Assembly (NCBI GenBank): GCA_963807235.1
Contig: CAWEBF010000022.1
Coordinates: 116,146-180,145, forward strand
Reading direction: 5' to 3'
From: CAWEBF01 sp963807235
GTDB taxonomy: Bacteria; Acidobacteriota; Vicinamibacteria; Vicinamibacterales; UBA2999
Length of the DNA stretch: 64,000 nucleotides
A program made the translations under genes and the position numbers. Positions within the stretch are counted from its first letter, which is position 1, and every line of letters begins with the position of its first letter. The notes beneath the pieces were generated by a model, which was not told where the DNA came from, searched no databases, and worked only from the letters and a program-made list of their open reading frames with translations. This document shows positions 19,191-28,478 of the stretch, piece by piece.

Positions 19191-20665
19191 CAGAAGCGCT
19201 CGGCGAGCCCGGCCTGCTCCACCGGGTGCCGGCGGTACGGCCCGGGCACTTCCCCGCACAGGCGCGGCGTGGGCAGCACCTTGCCCGGATTGCAGAGGCG
19301 CTGCGGATCGATCGCGTCGCGCACCTGCCGCATCGCCTCGAGGTCGGTGTCGGAGAACATCCGTGGCATGTAATCCCGCTTGTCGGCGCCCACGCCGTGT
19401 TCGCCGGTGATCGAGCCGCCGGCCTCCACGCAGTAATTGAGGATCTCGCCGGCAACCTCCTCGGCCAGCTGCGCCTGCCCCGGGATCGACTCGTCGTAGC
19501 AGATGAGCGGGTGCAGGTTGCCGTCGCCGGCGTGGAACACGTTGCCGATGCCCAGCCCGGTGCGCTCCGACAGCGCGCGGATCCGCGCCAGCACCTCCGG
19601 CAACTTCGTGCGCGGCACCACGCCGTCCTGCACGTAGTAGTTGGGCGAGATGCGCCCCATCGCGGCGAAGGCGGCCTTGCGGCCCCTCCAGATGCGCGCT
19701 CGCTGGTCCTCGTTGGCGGCCACCTCGACGACGGTGGCGCCCGTCCGCCGGCAGATCGCCTCCACCGTGGCGAAGAGTTCCTGCACCTCGGCCAACGGCC
19801 CGTCCAGTTCGACGATCAGCACCGTGTCGGCAGGCGGGAAGTTGGGGTGGACGGCGGCTTCCGCGGCCCTCAGCGCCAGCGCGTCCATCATCTCCACCGC
19901 CGCCGGCACGATTCCCGCGCCGATGATCTCGGACACTGCGGTGCCCGCGGCGTGCAGCGTGTCGTAGGCGGCGAGCAGCGTCTGCACGGCCTCCGGCTTG
20001 CGCAGGATGCGCACCACGACCTTGGTCACCACGGCCAGCGTCCCTTCGCTGCCGATGATGAGCGCCAGCAGATCCGGCCCCGGGGCGTCGGCGCGCGCGC
20101 TGCCGATGCGCATCATCTCGCCGTCGGGCAGCACGGCCTCCACCTCCACGACGTGGTGCACCGTGAAGCCGTACTTGAGGCAGTGCGCGCCGCCCGAGTT
20201 CTCGGCGACGTTGCCGCCGATCGAGCACACCTGCTGGCTGGAGGGATCGGGGGCGTAGTAGAAGCCGTGCGGCGCGACCTGCTTCGTGATCTCGAGGTTG
20301 GTGACGCCGGGTTCCACGGTGACCTGGCGGTTGGGCAGGTCCACGTTGAGCACACGGTTCATCCGGGCCAGGCTGATCACGACGCCGCCCGGCACAGGCA
20401 GCGCGCCGCCCGACAGCCCCGTGCCGTGGCCGCGCGCCACGAACGGCACCTTCGCACGCGCGCAGGCACGCACCACGGCCTGCACCTCGGCGGCCGTCGT
20501 GGGCAGCACGACGACCGCAGGCGCCTGGCGCAGATGCGGCAGCGCGTCGCACTCGTAGGTCATGAGCTGCACCGGCTCGCGCAGCACGCCGGGCGCGCCG
20601 CAGATGCTCACGAGCTCGTCGAGGAAGGTCGTTGTCCATCGAGGCTGAACTGCCCGATGGTACAC
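19190..20665 (-). CDS. glcD: FAD-linked oxidase, GlcD-type catalytic subunit
   Basis: 491-residue flavoprotein subunit with the PCMH-type FAD domain (VPFVARGHGTGLSGGALPV, then CSIGGNVAENSGGAHCLKYG) and the C-terminal FAD-oxidase domain with FHAGDGNLHPLICYD and GSITGEHGVGADKRDYMP. Family members oxidise glycolate or D-lactate and pass electrons to GlcF and quinone. The neighbouring permease and lactate racemase argue for D-lactate. The start is uncertain: no ATG lies in frame, so I use the GTG at 20663-20665; the ATG at 20639 is out of frame. The gene is divergent from larA with almost no spacer. Confidence 0.9.
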   Translation of the reverse strand: MYHRAVQPRWTTTFLDELVSICGAPGVLREPVQLMTYECDALPHLRQAPAVVVLPTTAAEVQAVVRACARAKVPFVARGHGTGLSGGALPVPGGVVISLARMNRVLNVDLPNRQVTVEPGVTNLEITKQVAPHGFYYAPDPSSQQVCSIGGNVAENSGGAHCLKYGFTVHHVVEVEAVLPDGEMMRIGSARADAPGPDLLALIIGSEGTLAVVTKVVVRILRKPEAVQTLLAAYDTLHAAGTAVSEIIGAGIVPAAVEMMDALALRAAEAAVHPNFPPADTVLIVELDGPLAEVQELFATVEAICRRTGATVVEVAANEDQRARIWRGRKAAFAAMGRISPNYYVQDGVVPRTKLPEVLARIRALSERTGLGIGNVFHAGDGNLHPLICYDESIPGQAQLAEEVAGEILNYCVEAGGSITGEHGVGADKRDYMPRMFSDTDLEAMRQVRDAIDPQRLCNPGKVLPTPRLCGEVPGPYRRHPVEQAGLAERF

Positions 20666-20666
20666 T
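20661..20666 (+). promoter_or_regulatory. -10 box close to the larA start
   Basis: TGGTACACT resembles an extended -10 element. It ends 8 bp before the GTG at 20675, implying a transcript that begins at or within a base or two of the start codon (leaderless). No good -35 is seen at the usual distance. Confidence 0.4.
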
Positions 20667-20674
20667 CTCGGACC

Positions 20675-21943
20675 GTGCTCACGCGCTTGGACTACGGCAC
20701 GAGCGGGCTCGACGTGGACCTGCCCGACGCGGGCGTCACCGTCATCGAGCCGGTCCACCGGCCCGCCGCGCCCGACCCGCACGCCCTGCTGCTGAAGGCC
20801 ATCCGGCACCCGATGGACAGTGCCCCGCTCTCGGCGGTGGTCAAGCCCGGCCAGCGTGTTGCCATCTCGGTGTGCGACATCACGCGCGCCCAGCCCCGGC
20901 AGGAGTGCCTGAAGGCCATCTTCGAAGTCCTGCCACACATGCGGCGCTCGGACGTGACGATCCTCATCGCCACGGGCACCCATCGCGTGAACACCGAGGC
21001 CGAGCTGGAGCGGATGCTGGGCCGCGACATCCTGAACACCTGCCGCGTGATCAACCACGACAGCCGCGATCAGACTTCGCTGGCGCGCGTCGGGCGCACC
21101 ACGAGCGGCGTGGAGGTGTACCTCAACCGCGAATGGATGGCGGCCGATGTCCGCATCACCACCGGCTTCGTGGAGCCGCACTTCTTCGCCGGCTTCAGCG
21201 GGGGGCCCAAGATGGTGGCCCCCGGCCTGGCCGGGCTCAGCACCGTCCTCACACTGCACGACGCCGAGCGCATCGGCAGTCCGATGGCCACGTGGGGCAT
21301 CATCGAAGGCAACCCGATTCACGACGACGTGCGAGCCGTGGCCGCGATGGCACCGCCGCACTTCGCCATCGACGTCGCGCTGAATCGCGACCAGAAGATT
21401 ACGGCGGCGTTCGCCGGGAACCTCTTCGCGGAGCATCGCGTGGCGTGCGCGCACGTGAAGCAGACGGCGATGCGCGCGGTGCCCGCCCCGTTCGACGTCG
21501 TGGTCACGACCAACTCGGGCTACCCCCTCGACCAGAACCTCTATCAAGCGGTCAAGGGCATGTCGGCCGCGGCCCAGATCGTCAAGGCCGGCGGCGTCAT
21601 CATCTGCGCCGCGGAGTGCCGCGACGGGCTGCCCGCGCACGGCTCCTACGGCGCGGTGCTGGCCTCGCAGCCCAACCCGCAGGCGCTTCTCGACATGATC
21701 TGCATGCCGGGGCGGCCGACCCAGCCCGACCAGTGGCAGGTGCAGGTGCAGGCCCAGGTGCAGCTGAAAGCGTCGGTGCAGGTGAAGACCGGCGGGCTCT
21801 CCCACGCCGAGGTTCGTGCGGCGCACTTCACGCCGATCGACGACGTGTCCGACGCCGTGCGGAAGTCGCTCGAGCGGGCCGGCGCCGCCGCCACGCTCTG
21901 CGTGCTCCCCCAGGGCCCGCAAACCATCCCTTACGTGTCCTAG
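20675..21943 (+). CDS. larA: Lactate racemase, nickel-pincer family
   Basis: LarA interconverts L- and D-lactate using a nickel-pincer nucleotide cofactor. In the 422-residue product the cofactor and catalytic residues are in the expected context: IATGTHR (His103), and PHFFAGFSGGPKM, where His169 and Lys179 keep the 10-residue spacing of the His and pincer-linked Lys of characterised LarA. A glutamine-rich segment QVQVQAQVQLKASVQVK near residues 356-372 is an oddity of this copy. LarB, LarC and LarE, which build the cofactor, are not in the window. An alternative ATG lies at 20657. Divergent from glcDEF-lldP, it would convert whichever lactate isomer enters into the D-form used by GlcDEF. Confidence 0.88.
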   Translation: MLTRLDYGTSGLDVDLPDAGVTVIEPVHRPAAPDPHALLLKAIRHPMDSAPLSAVVKPGQRVAISVCDITRAQPRQECLKAIFEVLPHMRRSDVTILIATGTHRVNTEAELERMLGRDILNTCRVINHDSRDQTSLARVGRTTSGVEVYLNREWMAADVRITTGFVEPHFFAGFSGGPKMVAPGLAGLSTVLTLHDAERIGSPMATWGIIEGNPIHDDVRAVAAMAPPHFAIDVALNRDQKITAAFAGNLFAEHRVACAHVKQTAMRAVPAPFDVVVTTNSGYPLDQNLYQAVKGMSAAAQIVKAGGVIICAAECRDGLPAHGSYGAVLASQPNPQALLDMICMPGRPTQPDQWQVQVQAQVQLKASVQVKTGGLSHAEVRAAHFTPIDDVSDAVRKSLERAGAAATLCVLPQGPQTIPYVS

Positions 21944-21951
21944 GAGCGTAG

Positions 21952-22818
21952 ATGTCGCCCACCGCCGTCCTGATTGCCACGCTGCTCGTCATCGCGCGTC
22001 GCGTTCGCCGTTTTCTGGGTCGCGGCACATCGCCACGGGGCGCGAAAGCGCGGCGCCTGGCGCGGTTCATCTCGGCATCGGCGTGGTGACCGACTTCTTC
22101 GACACCCTGGGCATCGGGTCTTTCGCGACGACCACGACGATCTACCGGTTGAAGCGCCTCGTGGACGACCACCTGATTCCTGGAACGCTGAACGTCGGCC
22201 ACGCGTTGCCGACGGTCGCGCAAGCCTGGATCTACACGACGCTGGTCGAAGTGGACTTCACGACCCTGGCGCTCCTGATCCTTGCCGCCGTCGGCGGCTC
22301 GTGGATCGGTGCCGCGATTGTCACGCGGCATGCCCAAGCGCGCCATCCAGCGCGGCATGGGCGCGGCGCTGCTGGTCGCGGCCGTGATCATCACCCTGCA
22401 GGCGCTCAATCGGCTGCCCGGCGGCGGCGAGGCCACCGCGCTCACAGGCGGCAAGCTGATCCTGGCCTGCGGCATCAACTTCGTGCTGGGCGCGCTGATG
22501 ACGCTGGGGATCGGCCTGTATGCGCCCTGCATGATCATGGTCAGCCTGCTCGGGATGAACCCGACCGCGGCCTTCCCGATCATGATGGGCTCGTGCGCGT
22601 TCCTGATGCCGATTTCCGGTGTGCAGTTCATCACGAAGCGCCGCTACGACCTGCGGGCCGCGGTGGGATTGACGCTCGGCGGCATTCCGGCCGTACTGGT
22701 CGCCGCCTACATCGTCAAGTCGCTGCCGCTCAACTACGTGCGCTGGCTGGTGGTGGTCGTCGTGATCTACACGGCGGTCACGCTGCTGCGCTCATCATCG
22801 TCTCGACAGGAGGCCTGA
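21952..22818 (+). CDS. TauE/SafE-family permease, about three frameshifts
   Basis: Multi-pass membrane protein of the sulfite-exporter TauE/SafE (DUF81) superfamily. It begins MSPTAVLIATLLVIA at the ATG 8 bp after larA, then the frame slips near 21997, 22035 and 22330. The pieces joined in order carry VAFAVFWVA, HLGIGVVTDFFDTLGIGSFA, GGSWIGAAIVTR, then MPKRAIQRGMGAALLVAA to the end. Each join needs removal of one base, two of them a G in a GCGGCA context. Substrate is unknown; being directly downstream of larA, an organic acid or sulfonate role is conceivable but unproven. Confidence 0.75.
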
Positions 22819-22820
22819 CG

Positions 22821-23406
22821 ATGCGTATCTGGTTGCTGACCCTCGCGACACTCGCGGTGCTGCCGGCGCTGCTCGCCGCGCAAGCGCCCGGCGCCTGGCC
22901 AGCCAGCGGCCCCGCCGGCGCGGCCGCTGACGCTGACCACGACGGCGTTTCCCGACGGCGGCGTGATCCCCGACCGCTACTCTCAGGCAGGCGAGCAGGT
23001 GTCTCCGGCTCTCAGCTGGACCAACGTCCCGGCAGGCACGGTCAGCTTCGTTCTCAACATGCGCGATCCGGACGTGGCCCGCAACAAGACCAGCGAGGAC
23101 CAGGTGCACTGGGTGGTCTGGGGCATTCCCGGAACGGCCACCGGCCTGCCCGAAGGCGTCCCCAAGGGGGCCGTGCTTCCTGACGGCAGCCAGCAGATCA
23201 GTGCCAGCGGCCCGGTGTATCGAGGCCCGGGCGCGCCGGCGACTGGCCCCCGGCACCACTACACGTTCGAGCTGTTTGCGCTCGACACCAAGATCGACGT
23301 CAAGGGCACCGACGACCCCTGGGCGACGCGGGCGGCCGTGTACACCGCCATGCAGGGGCACATCCTCGGTAAGGCCGTGTACGTCGGCCTGTTCCGCCGT
23401 CCCTAG
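22821..23406 (+). CDS. Secreted PEBP-family (YbhB/YbcL-like) protein, one frameshift
   Basis: Starts MRIWLLTLATLAVLPALLAAQ, a signal peptide, with AGGAGG 7 bp upstream. After a one-base slip near 22905 the mature part reads PLTLTTTAFPDGGVIPDRYS, QVSPALSWTNVPAGTVSFV, DPDVARNKTSEDQVHWVVW and GPRHHYTFELFALDTKI, the typical bacterial Raf-kinase-inhibitor-like fold with its ligand pocket. About 194 residues. Ligand unknown. Confidence 0.85.
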
Positions 23407-23413
23407 ACTTGCC

Positions 23414-23986
23414 CTACGCTTTGCGCCGCCGACGATACGCCGCCGCGCCGAGGCCTGAGGCGATCAGGAGCAACGTGGCCGGCTCAGGGACTGCGGTCGC
23501 CGTGAACTCGAAGTTACCGTAGGTGTAGCCTGCACCCGTCGAGCTGTCGTCGATGAAGAGGCGCCTGATTCCTGCGAGTCCGCTCAGGCCGTTGACCGCC
23601 GTATTCGCCGTGACGTTCAGCACGCTACCGAGAAAGACGTCCGCGTTGTCGTAGGCGAAGAAGCTGACCGAATCGCCGGTGTTGAAGCCACCTGTCTCGA
23701 AGGTCAGATTGCTGATCAGGTCGCTGAACACGATGGTGAGGTCGGCTTCGCACGACCCGACGTTGGGATTAGTCGAAAGGGCGCAGATCGAGTTGACGAT
23801 GCCGCCGGCGCCTCGGAAGAGATTCCCTTCGCTTGACGTGACAGTCGCGTTCGAGAGAACGACGTTCGTCGTGCCCTGATTCCCGGCTGCGAGAGTTGTA
23901 AAGTCGATGATAGCCGCCTGTGCAACGCCAGGACTGAGCGCTAGCGTGCAGGCCACGGTCAGAACTCCGAGCGGGATTCGTCTCAT
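23414..23986 (-). CDS. PEP-CTERM sorting-domain protein
   Basis: 190 residues. N-terminal signal peptide (MRRIPLGVLTVACTLALSPG) and a C-terminal sorting signal: VPEPATLLLIASGLGAAAY followed by RRRRKA, the PEP motif, hydrophobic helix and basic tail recognised by exosortase. The mature part is a beta-rich domain of unknown function with two cysteines (CALSTNPNVGSC). Base composition is less G+C-rich than its neighbours. No exosortase gene is in the window. The frame is open upstream, but MRRIPLG gives a proper signal peptide. Confidence 0.85.
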   Translation of the reverse strand: MRRIPLGVLTVACTLALSPGVAQAAIIDFTTLAAGNQGTTNVVLSNATVTSSEGNLFRGAGGIVNSICALSTNPNVGSCEADLTIVFSDLISNLTFETGGFNTGDSVSFFAYDNADVFLGSVLNVTANTAVNGLSGLAGIRRLFIDDSSTGAGYTYGNFEFTATAVPEPATLLLIASGLGAAAYRRRRKA

Positions 23987-24202
23987 GTGTCTATACCTCT
24001 GGACGTTGGAAGCCGAAATCGATCGGAAGCCGTTTTGCAAGACTGAGACCCGAGGGGTCAGGACCATAGAAATCAATGACTTAACGGAGCTCGAGAGAGC
24101 AGCGGTCTGGGTTGACGCCGACTAGAGTCTCCCTGTGTGGCGACTTCTTAACGGGCAGAAATGAGCGCGCGCACCAGCCCGCGGCAGGCGTGGGGATACG
24201 CG

Positions 24203-24225
24203 GTGACATGTAGGTGACATGTCAC
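24203..24225 (+). promoter_or_regulatory. Palindromic operator-like site upstream of the wHTH regulator
   Basis: GTGACATG at 24203-24210 is repeated 11 bp on and continues into a perfect 12-bp palindrome, GTGACATGTCAC (24214-24225). It lies 43 bp before the start codon of the winged-helix regulator, just where an operator for autoregulation would be expected. The -10-like TACCAT (24257-24262) is 5 bp before the ATG. Confidence 0.5.
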
Positions 24226-24267
24226 GGGAGGACCTCCCGTCAGACCGCCACGACGCTACCATGGTCA

Positions 24268-25978
24268 ATGGCCTCGTCGATCCGCTTCGGACCCTTCGAA
24301 CTGGACGTCAACGCACGTGAACTGAAGTCAACTGCCGGCCGCGTCCGCCTGCAGGATCAACCCTTCGAGATCCTCCAACTGCTCCTCGAGCAGCCCGGGC
24401 ATGTCGTCACTCGCGACCGCATTCGGGAACGCTTGTGGCCCGCGGGGACATTCGTGGACTTCGAGCACAGTCTCAACGCGGCCGTGAAGCGGCTGCGCGC
24501 CGCGCTGGGCGACGACGCCGAGGCCCCGCGCTTCGTTGAAACCGTGCCGCGCCGCGGGTACAGGTTTGTCGCGTGTCTATCGGGGGAGGAGCCCGAGCCC
24601 GTGGCCCATCACGTCCGGCTGGCCGTGCTGGCCTTCGCCAATCTGAGCGCCGATCGCGAGCGCGACTACTTCAGCGACGGATTGACGGAAGAGATGACCG
24701 CCAAGCTGGGCCAGGTGTGCGGCGATCAGGTGGGGATCATCTCCAGCCATTCCGCGATGCACTTCCGCAACTCGCCGCTCACCCGGCAGGAAATCGGTCA
24801 GAAGCTGCGCGCGGACTACGTCCTGGAAGGCAGCGTCCGCTGGGAAGGCGAGCGCGTCCGCGTCACCGCGCGGCTCGTCAAGACGTCGGACGAGACGCAG
24901 CTGTGGAGCGAGATGTACGACCGCCACTTGACCGACTGTCTGGAGGTGCAGGCCGAAGTGGCGGCGAAGATTGCGCGTTCACTGGCCACGGAACTCGTGC
25001 CCCCGGCTACCCCGGCGGCGGCACCGCCTGATGCCGCCGCCTACCAGTCGCTCTTGAAGGGCCGCTACTACTGGCGCAAGACCGCCGACAGCGGCGTGAT
25101 GCAGGCGCTCAGCTACTACGAGGAAGCGCTGGCGCTCGACCAGACGTTTGCGTCGGCGCACGCGGGCGTGGCGCGCGTCCACATCCTGCGCGCCGAGTAC
25201 TACCACGAGGTGCCGCGGGTGGCGCTGGAGAAGGCGCGTGAGGCGGCGGAGTGCGCGCACCGGCTGGCGCCGAACCTGACCGACGCGCACCTGACGCACG
25301 CCGACCTGACGCGGTACCTGTACCGCGACACCGCCCAATCGCGCGCGATCCTACAAACGCGCCGTGTCGCTCAACCCGAGCCACGAGGGCGCCCGCATCG
25401 GGTACACGAAGATGCTCGCCGCCGTCGGCGAGTTCCCGCAGGCCGTCCGCGAGGCGGACCGGGCGCGCGAGCTGGATCCGATGTGCCTGACGGCCAACGC
25501 CACGGTGGCGTGGGTCAGGTATTTGTCGGGCGACTACGACACGGCGGTCAGCTTGTGCCGCGACACGCTGGAGATGGACAACGACTACGTGTGGGCGAAC
25601 CGCCTGCTGGGCGGTGCGCTACTGGCGTCGGGTCGGCGCAACGAGGCGTTACGCACGCTGGAACGCGTAGTCGAGACGCACCCGCGCGACCCGATTTCGC
25701 TTGCGTGGCTGGCGTATGCCCGGACGGTCACCGGCGACCGCGTGCATGCTGCCGAGTTGCTCGAGCATCTGGAGCGTCTGGCGGGTGAGCGATACGTCTC
25801 GCCATATCACGTGGCCATCGTGCACTTCGGCCTCGGCGACGTGGAGGCGACGTGCCGCGCGCTGCGACAGGCTGAAGAAGATCGCGACCCGATGCTCGCG
25901 AACTTGAGCGTCGACCCTCGGCTGGCCGAGCTTCGACACCACCCGGACGTCGCAGCCGCGGTCGGTGTCGGGCTCTAG
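24268..25978 (+). CDS. Winged-helix DNA-binding protein with TPR repeats, one frameshift
   Basis: Transcription-regulator-like protein common in Acidobacteria. Residues 1-100 are an OmpR/ToxR-type winged helix (IRFGPFELDVNARELKSTAG, then FVETVPRRGYRFVA). Next comes an FlgO/TolB-N-like segment (LAVLAFANLSADRERDYFSD), then TPR-type helices. The frame slips near 25350 (ATCCTAC for ATCTAC), joining SRAI to YKRAVSLNPSHEGARIGY, and ends at 25978. Repaired length about 569 residues. No transmembrane helix is obvious. The stop codon is inside the GGCTCTA repeat that follows. Confidence 0.85.
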
Positions 25979-26104
25979 GCTCTAGGCTCTGGGCTCTGGG
26001 CTCTAGGCTCTAGGCTTTAGGCTTGGGCTCTATTTCGTTAGTCGTTAGTCGTTAGTCGTTAGTCGCGTGTCGGGCCTGGAGCCTGGAGCCCGGAGCCTGG
26101 GGCC
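25971..26104. repeat. Long composite heptad-repeat tract
   Basis: The largest repeat tract in the window, between two convergent genes. About eight GGCTCTA/GGCTCTG units are followed by four tandem GTTAGTC units and then GGCCTGGA/GCCTGGAG units. Three different 7-bp units in one gap show the families share a mechanism. The first unit supplies the TAG stop codon of the upstream gene. Confidence 0.8.
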
Positions 26105-26106
26105 CT

Positions 26107-27106
26107 TCAATTCACGAAGTGTTCCGTCTTGTGATTCTCGTGGCAGATGTACTCGAGGATCTCTTCGCCAGGCGCGAGATCCAGGAGGCGGCGGACCTTC
26201 CAGGGTCTGGTGTAGGCCCCGGGATCGTCGATCGTGATCTCGACCTCCAGGTGTCCGAGGTCGGGACGGCGGTAGCGCTCGATGATGTGCGCCTTCTCCG
26301 TCTGTGGCCTGCCGGTCAGGTCCTGCCACACGCGATCGTTGAGTCCGATGGTGTCGATGACCAGCGTGTCCCCTTCCCATCGACCCACTGAGTGGCCCAG
26401 CCAAGACGGGTTCACGTTCGGGCGGATGCGGACGCCCGTCGAGGAAGACCTGACGCACGCCGGGCACGCTACTTTCGACCAGCATGATCAGCACGTCGGG
26501 CGTCTGCACGAATTTCGCGAGGTCGAGCCCGTGGGTCCGGACGATGCCCGACGGCAGGCACTGGGCACGCGGATCGTCGCCCACCTTGGCGCTCCGCTTC
26601 TTGAACAGCTCCTCGGCCCACGGCAACATCGGCGGCACCTCGGGCTCGAGGTCCGGACCTGGATACCACACGCCACTTAGATCAGGCTTGCCATCCCTGG
26701 TCCTCGGCGCAGGGCCGGTGGGCGGCTTCTTCTCGGCGCGCTCGTAGAGGAAGAAAATCTCTCCCGGGGTTCCCGCGTTCGCGTTGTCGCCGAGCTTCGC
26801 ATCCACTCGCTCCGTGGCTCCCGCCTTTACGGTCACGCCACGACGAGCCAGAACCGCGTACCCCACTGTCGATGAGAAAACATCGTAGGTTCCGGCGGGC
26901 ACCGTCGCCGAGAACTCGCCGGTTTGTGAGGTGGTGGTCACGGTGACCTGCTCGGTCGCGGTGTTCTTGATGCGGACCTCGGCGTTGGGGATCGGTCCAC
27001 GGGCGCCCGACAGCACTCCGCGAATCTGGCCGCCGTCTGTTTGCGCCGCAACAGGCGCGGCGCAAACGAAAACTGCCAGGACCACGATCGCTGAGGCCGC
27101 GCGCAT
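26107..27106 (-). CDS. Secreted protein with carboxypeptidase-regulatory-like domain, one frameshift
   Basis: Begins MRAASAIVVLAVFVCAAPVAAQ, a signal peptide, with GGGGAGG 6 bp upstream. Residues 25-110 form a CarboxypepD_reg-like beta-sandwich (GGQIRGVLSGARGPIPNAEV, TVTTTSQTGEFSATVPAGTY). The rest is a domain shared with four other secreted proteins of this window: DLSGVWYPGPD, FLDGRPHPP, WEGDTLVIDTIGLNDR, and IDDPGAYTRPW. The frame slips near 26425 (CCC for CC). About 333 residues when repaired. Function unknown. Confidence 0.8.
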
Positions 27107-27240
27107 AGAACCTCCCCTGAAAACTCCGGTCCCGTAACCCGGCCATACTACTGCCGAAGAAGGCCACGGTCCACGGCCAGCCCTGGTGTACCTCTCGTGC
27201 GAGTTCCGCCGGGTCGTCCACATCTACACGGAGAAGTCAC

Positions 27241-28371
27241 ATGAAACGGCTGCTGAAAGTTGTCGTGGTGCTGTCGGTCGTGACGGGGACCTGGTGGGTG
27301 GTCGGTGCCCAGAACCGCGGGGGCGGGGACCAGGGCACACAGGCACCGGCCAGTGGCACACCAGCACCCCAGGGCCGGCAGGGTGCGCCGGCCGGGCGCG
27401 CTGGCGGCGCCGATCCCTACGCCCTCAACCCCGCCGCGGGCGCACTGACCTTCCCGCTCGCCGCACCGGCCGGCAAGGACAGCAATGCCCTGACGACGCC
27501 GCCGATGGGGGCGATCAACCAGGGTCCGTTCGATCCCGCCACGTGGAAGTACGGCACCGCCTTCGCCGCGCCGCCTGGCTCGAAGATCTGGAATCCGGTG
27601 AAGCTCAAGATGCTGCAGGGCGGCAAGGTCACGGGCGGCACGTTCTTCGGCGCCGGCGACGCGTCCACCTACTGCGCGATGGCCAACGCGGGCTACGACT
27701 TCATCTGGACGGAGATGCAGCACGACCAGCGCGACTGGGAAACGGCCGCGCGAATCTGGCGCACGTGCCCGCACGCCAAGGCGGTGCCGGGCGTACGCGT
27801 CGCCTACGCCGACGAGCGGGAGATCCAGCACGCGACGGACGCGGGTGCGCTGGTGATCGTGGTGCCCACGGTGGACACCGTCGAGGAGGCGATCGAGGCG
27901 CGCAACTGGACCTACTTCCCGCCACTCGGGCGCCGCAGCGCTGGCGGCGGTCAGGCGTTCGGCCAGGAGATGTGGGGCGGCGTGCCCGGCGGGTACCGCA
28001 ATACCGTCAACGACAACATCGTGCTGATCCTGATGATCGAAACGCTGGAAGGCTTGAAGAACGCCGACGCGATCGCGAAGGTTCCGGGCGTCACGGCGCT
28101 CTTTGCCGCCAGCGGCGACCTGGGCAACTTCACCGGGTTCCGACAAGGCTCACCGGACTACGAGCGCGCCATCAACATCGTGCACGACGCGACGCTCAAG
28201 GCCGGCGTCCGGCTCTGCGGCCCGCTGGCGTGGCGCGATCGTCCGGACTTCACGTGTTTCCAGGCGGGGAGCGAAACCGCGGCCATCACCCGCGGCGTGG
28301 CCGCGGAGCTCGGGACGCTCGCGAATACACAGGCTGTGCCGGAAGTTGGACCCCACGCTACCCGGCGCTAG
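27241..28371 (+). CDS. Exported HpcH/HpaI aldolase-family protein
   Basis: 376 residues. An N-terminal signal sequence (MKRLLKVVVVLSVVTGTWWV) and a 50-residue Gly/Ala/Gln-rich linker precede a HpcH/HpaI aldolase / citrate-lyase beta-like barrel. Metal-site context is visible: LILMIETLEGLKNADAIA with the conserved Glu, and FAASGDLGNF with the conserved Asp. Cytoplasmic relatives cleave 4-hydroxy-2-oxo acids to pyruvate and an aldehyde. Export of this fold is unusual. GGAG lies 9 bp before the ATG. Divergent from the previous gene. Confidence 0.8.
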   Translation: MKRLLKVVVVLSVVTGTWWVVGAQNRGGGDQGTQAPASGTPAPQGRQGAPAGRAGGADPYALNPAAGALTFPLAAPAGKDSNALTTPPMGAINQGPFDPATWKYGTAFAAPPGSKIWNPVKLKMLQGGKVTGGTFFGAGDASTYCAMANAGYDFIWTEMQHDQRDWETAARIWRTCPHAKAVPGVRVAYADEREIQHATDAGALVIVVPTVDTVEEAIEARNWTYFPPLGRRSAGGGQAFGQEMWGGVPGGYRNTVNDNIVLILMIETLEGLKNADAIAKVPGVTALFAASGDLGNFTGFRQGSPDYERAINIVHDATLKAGVRLCGPLAWRDRPDFTCFQAGSETAAITRGVAAELGTLANTQAVPEVGPHATRR

Positions 28372-28385
28372 GATCGCGTCCGGGT

Positions 28386-28478
28386 AAAGTCACAAGGCAA
28401 AAGTCACAATTCACGAGACAGGAGATCGGAACTGCAGTTCCGGTCTTCTTGTGAATTGTGCCTTGTGAATTTGACTTT
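28386..28478. terminator. Nested inverted repeat between convergent genes
   Basis: Left arm (28386-28414) is made of AAAGTCACAA-type units and right arm (28451-28478) carries their complements ending TTGACTTT; inside them GGAACTGCAGTTCC is a perfect 14-bp palindrome. It lies between the convergent stops of the HpcH-like gene and the DUF4159 gene, so a bidirectional terminator is the likely role. Confidence 0.65.

Noticed and set aside
18980..20674. Long N-terminal extension of larA over 560 codons
   Set aside because: It is antisense to glcE and glcD, which have clear motifs; LarA homology begins only at about 20675.
21739..21795. CAGGTGCAG repeat as a regulatory or recombination site
   Set aside because: It lies in frame inside larA and simply encodes an alternating Gln-Val stretch; kept as an oddity of that protein only.
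25971..26104. Possible CRISPR array
   Set aside because: Repeat units are 7 bp, directly tandem, with no unique spacers of 25-40 bp and no cas genes in the window.
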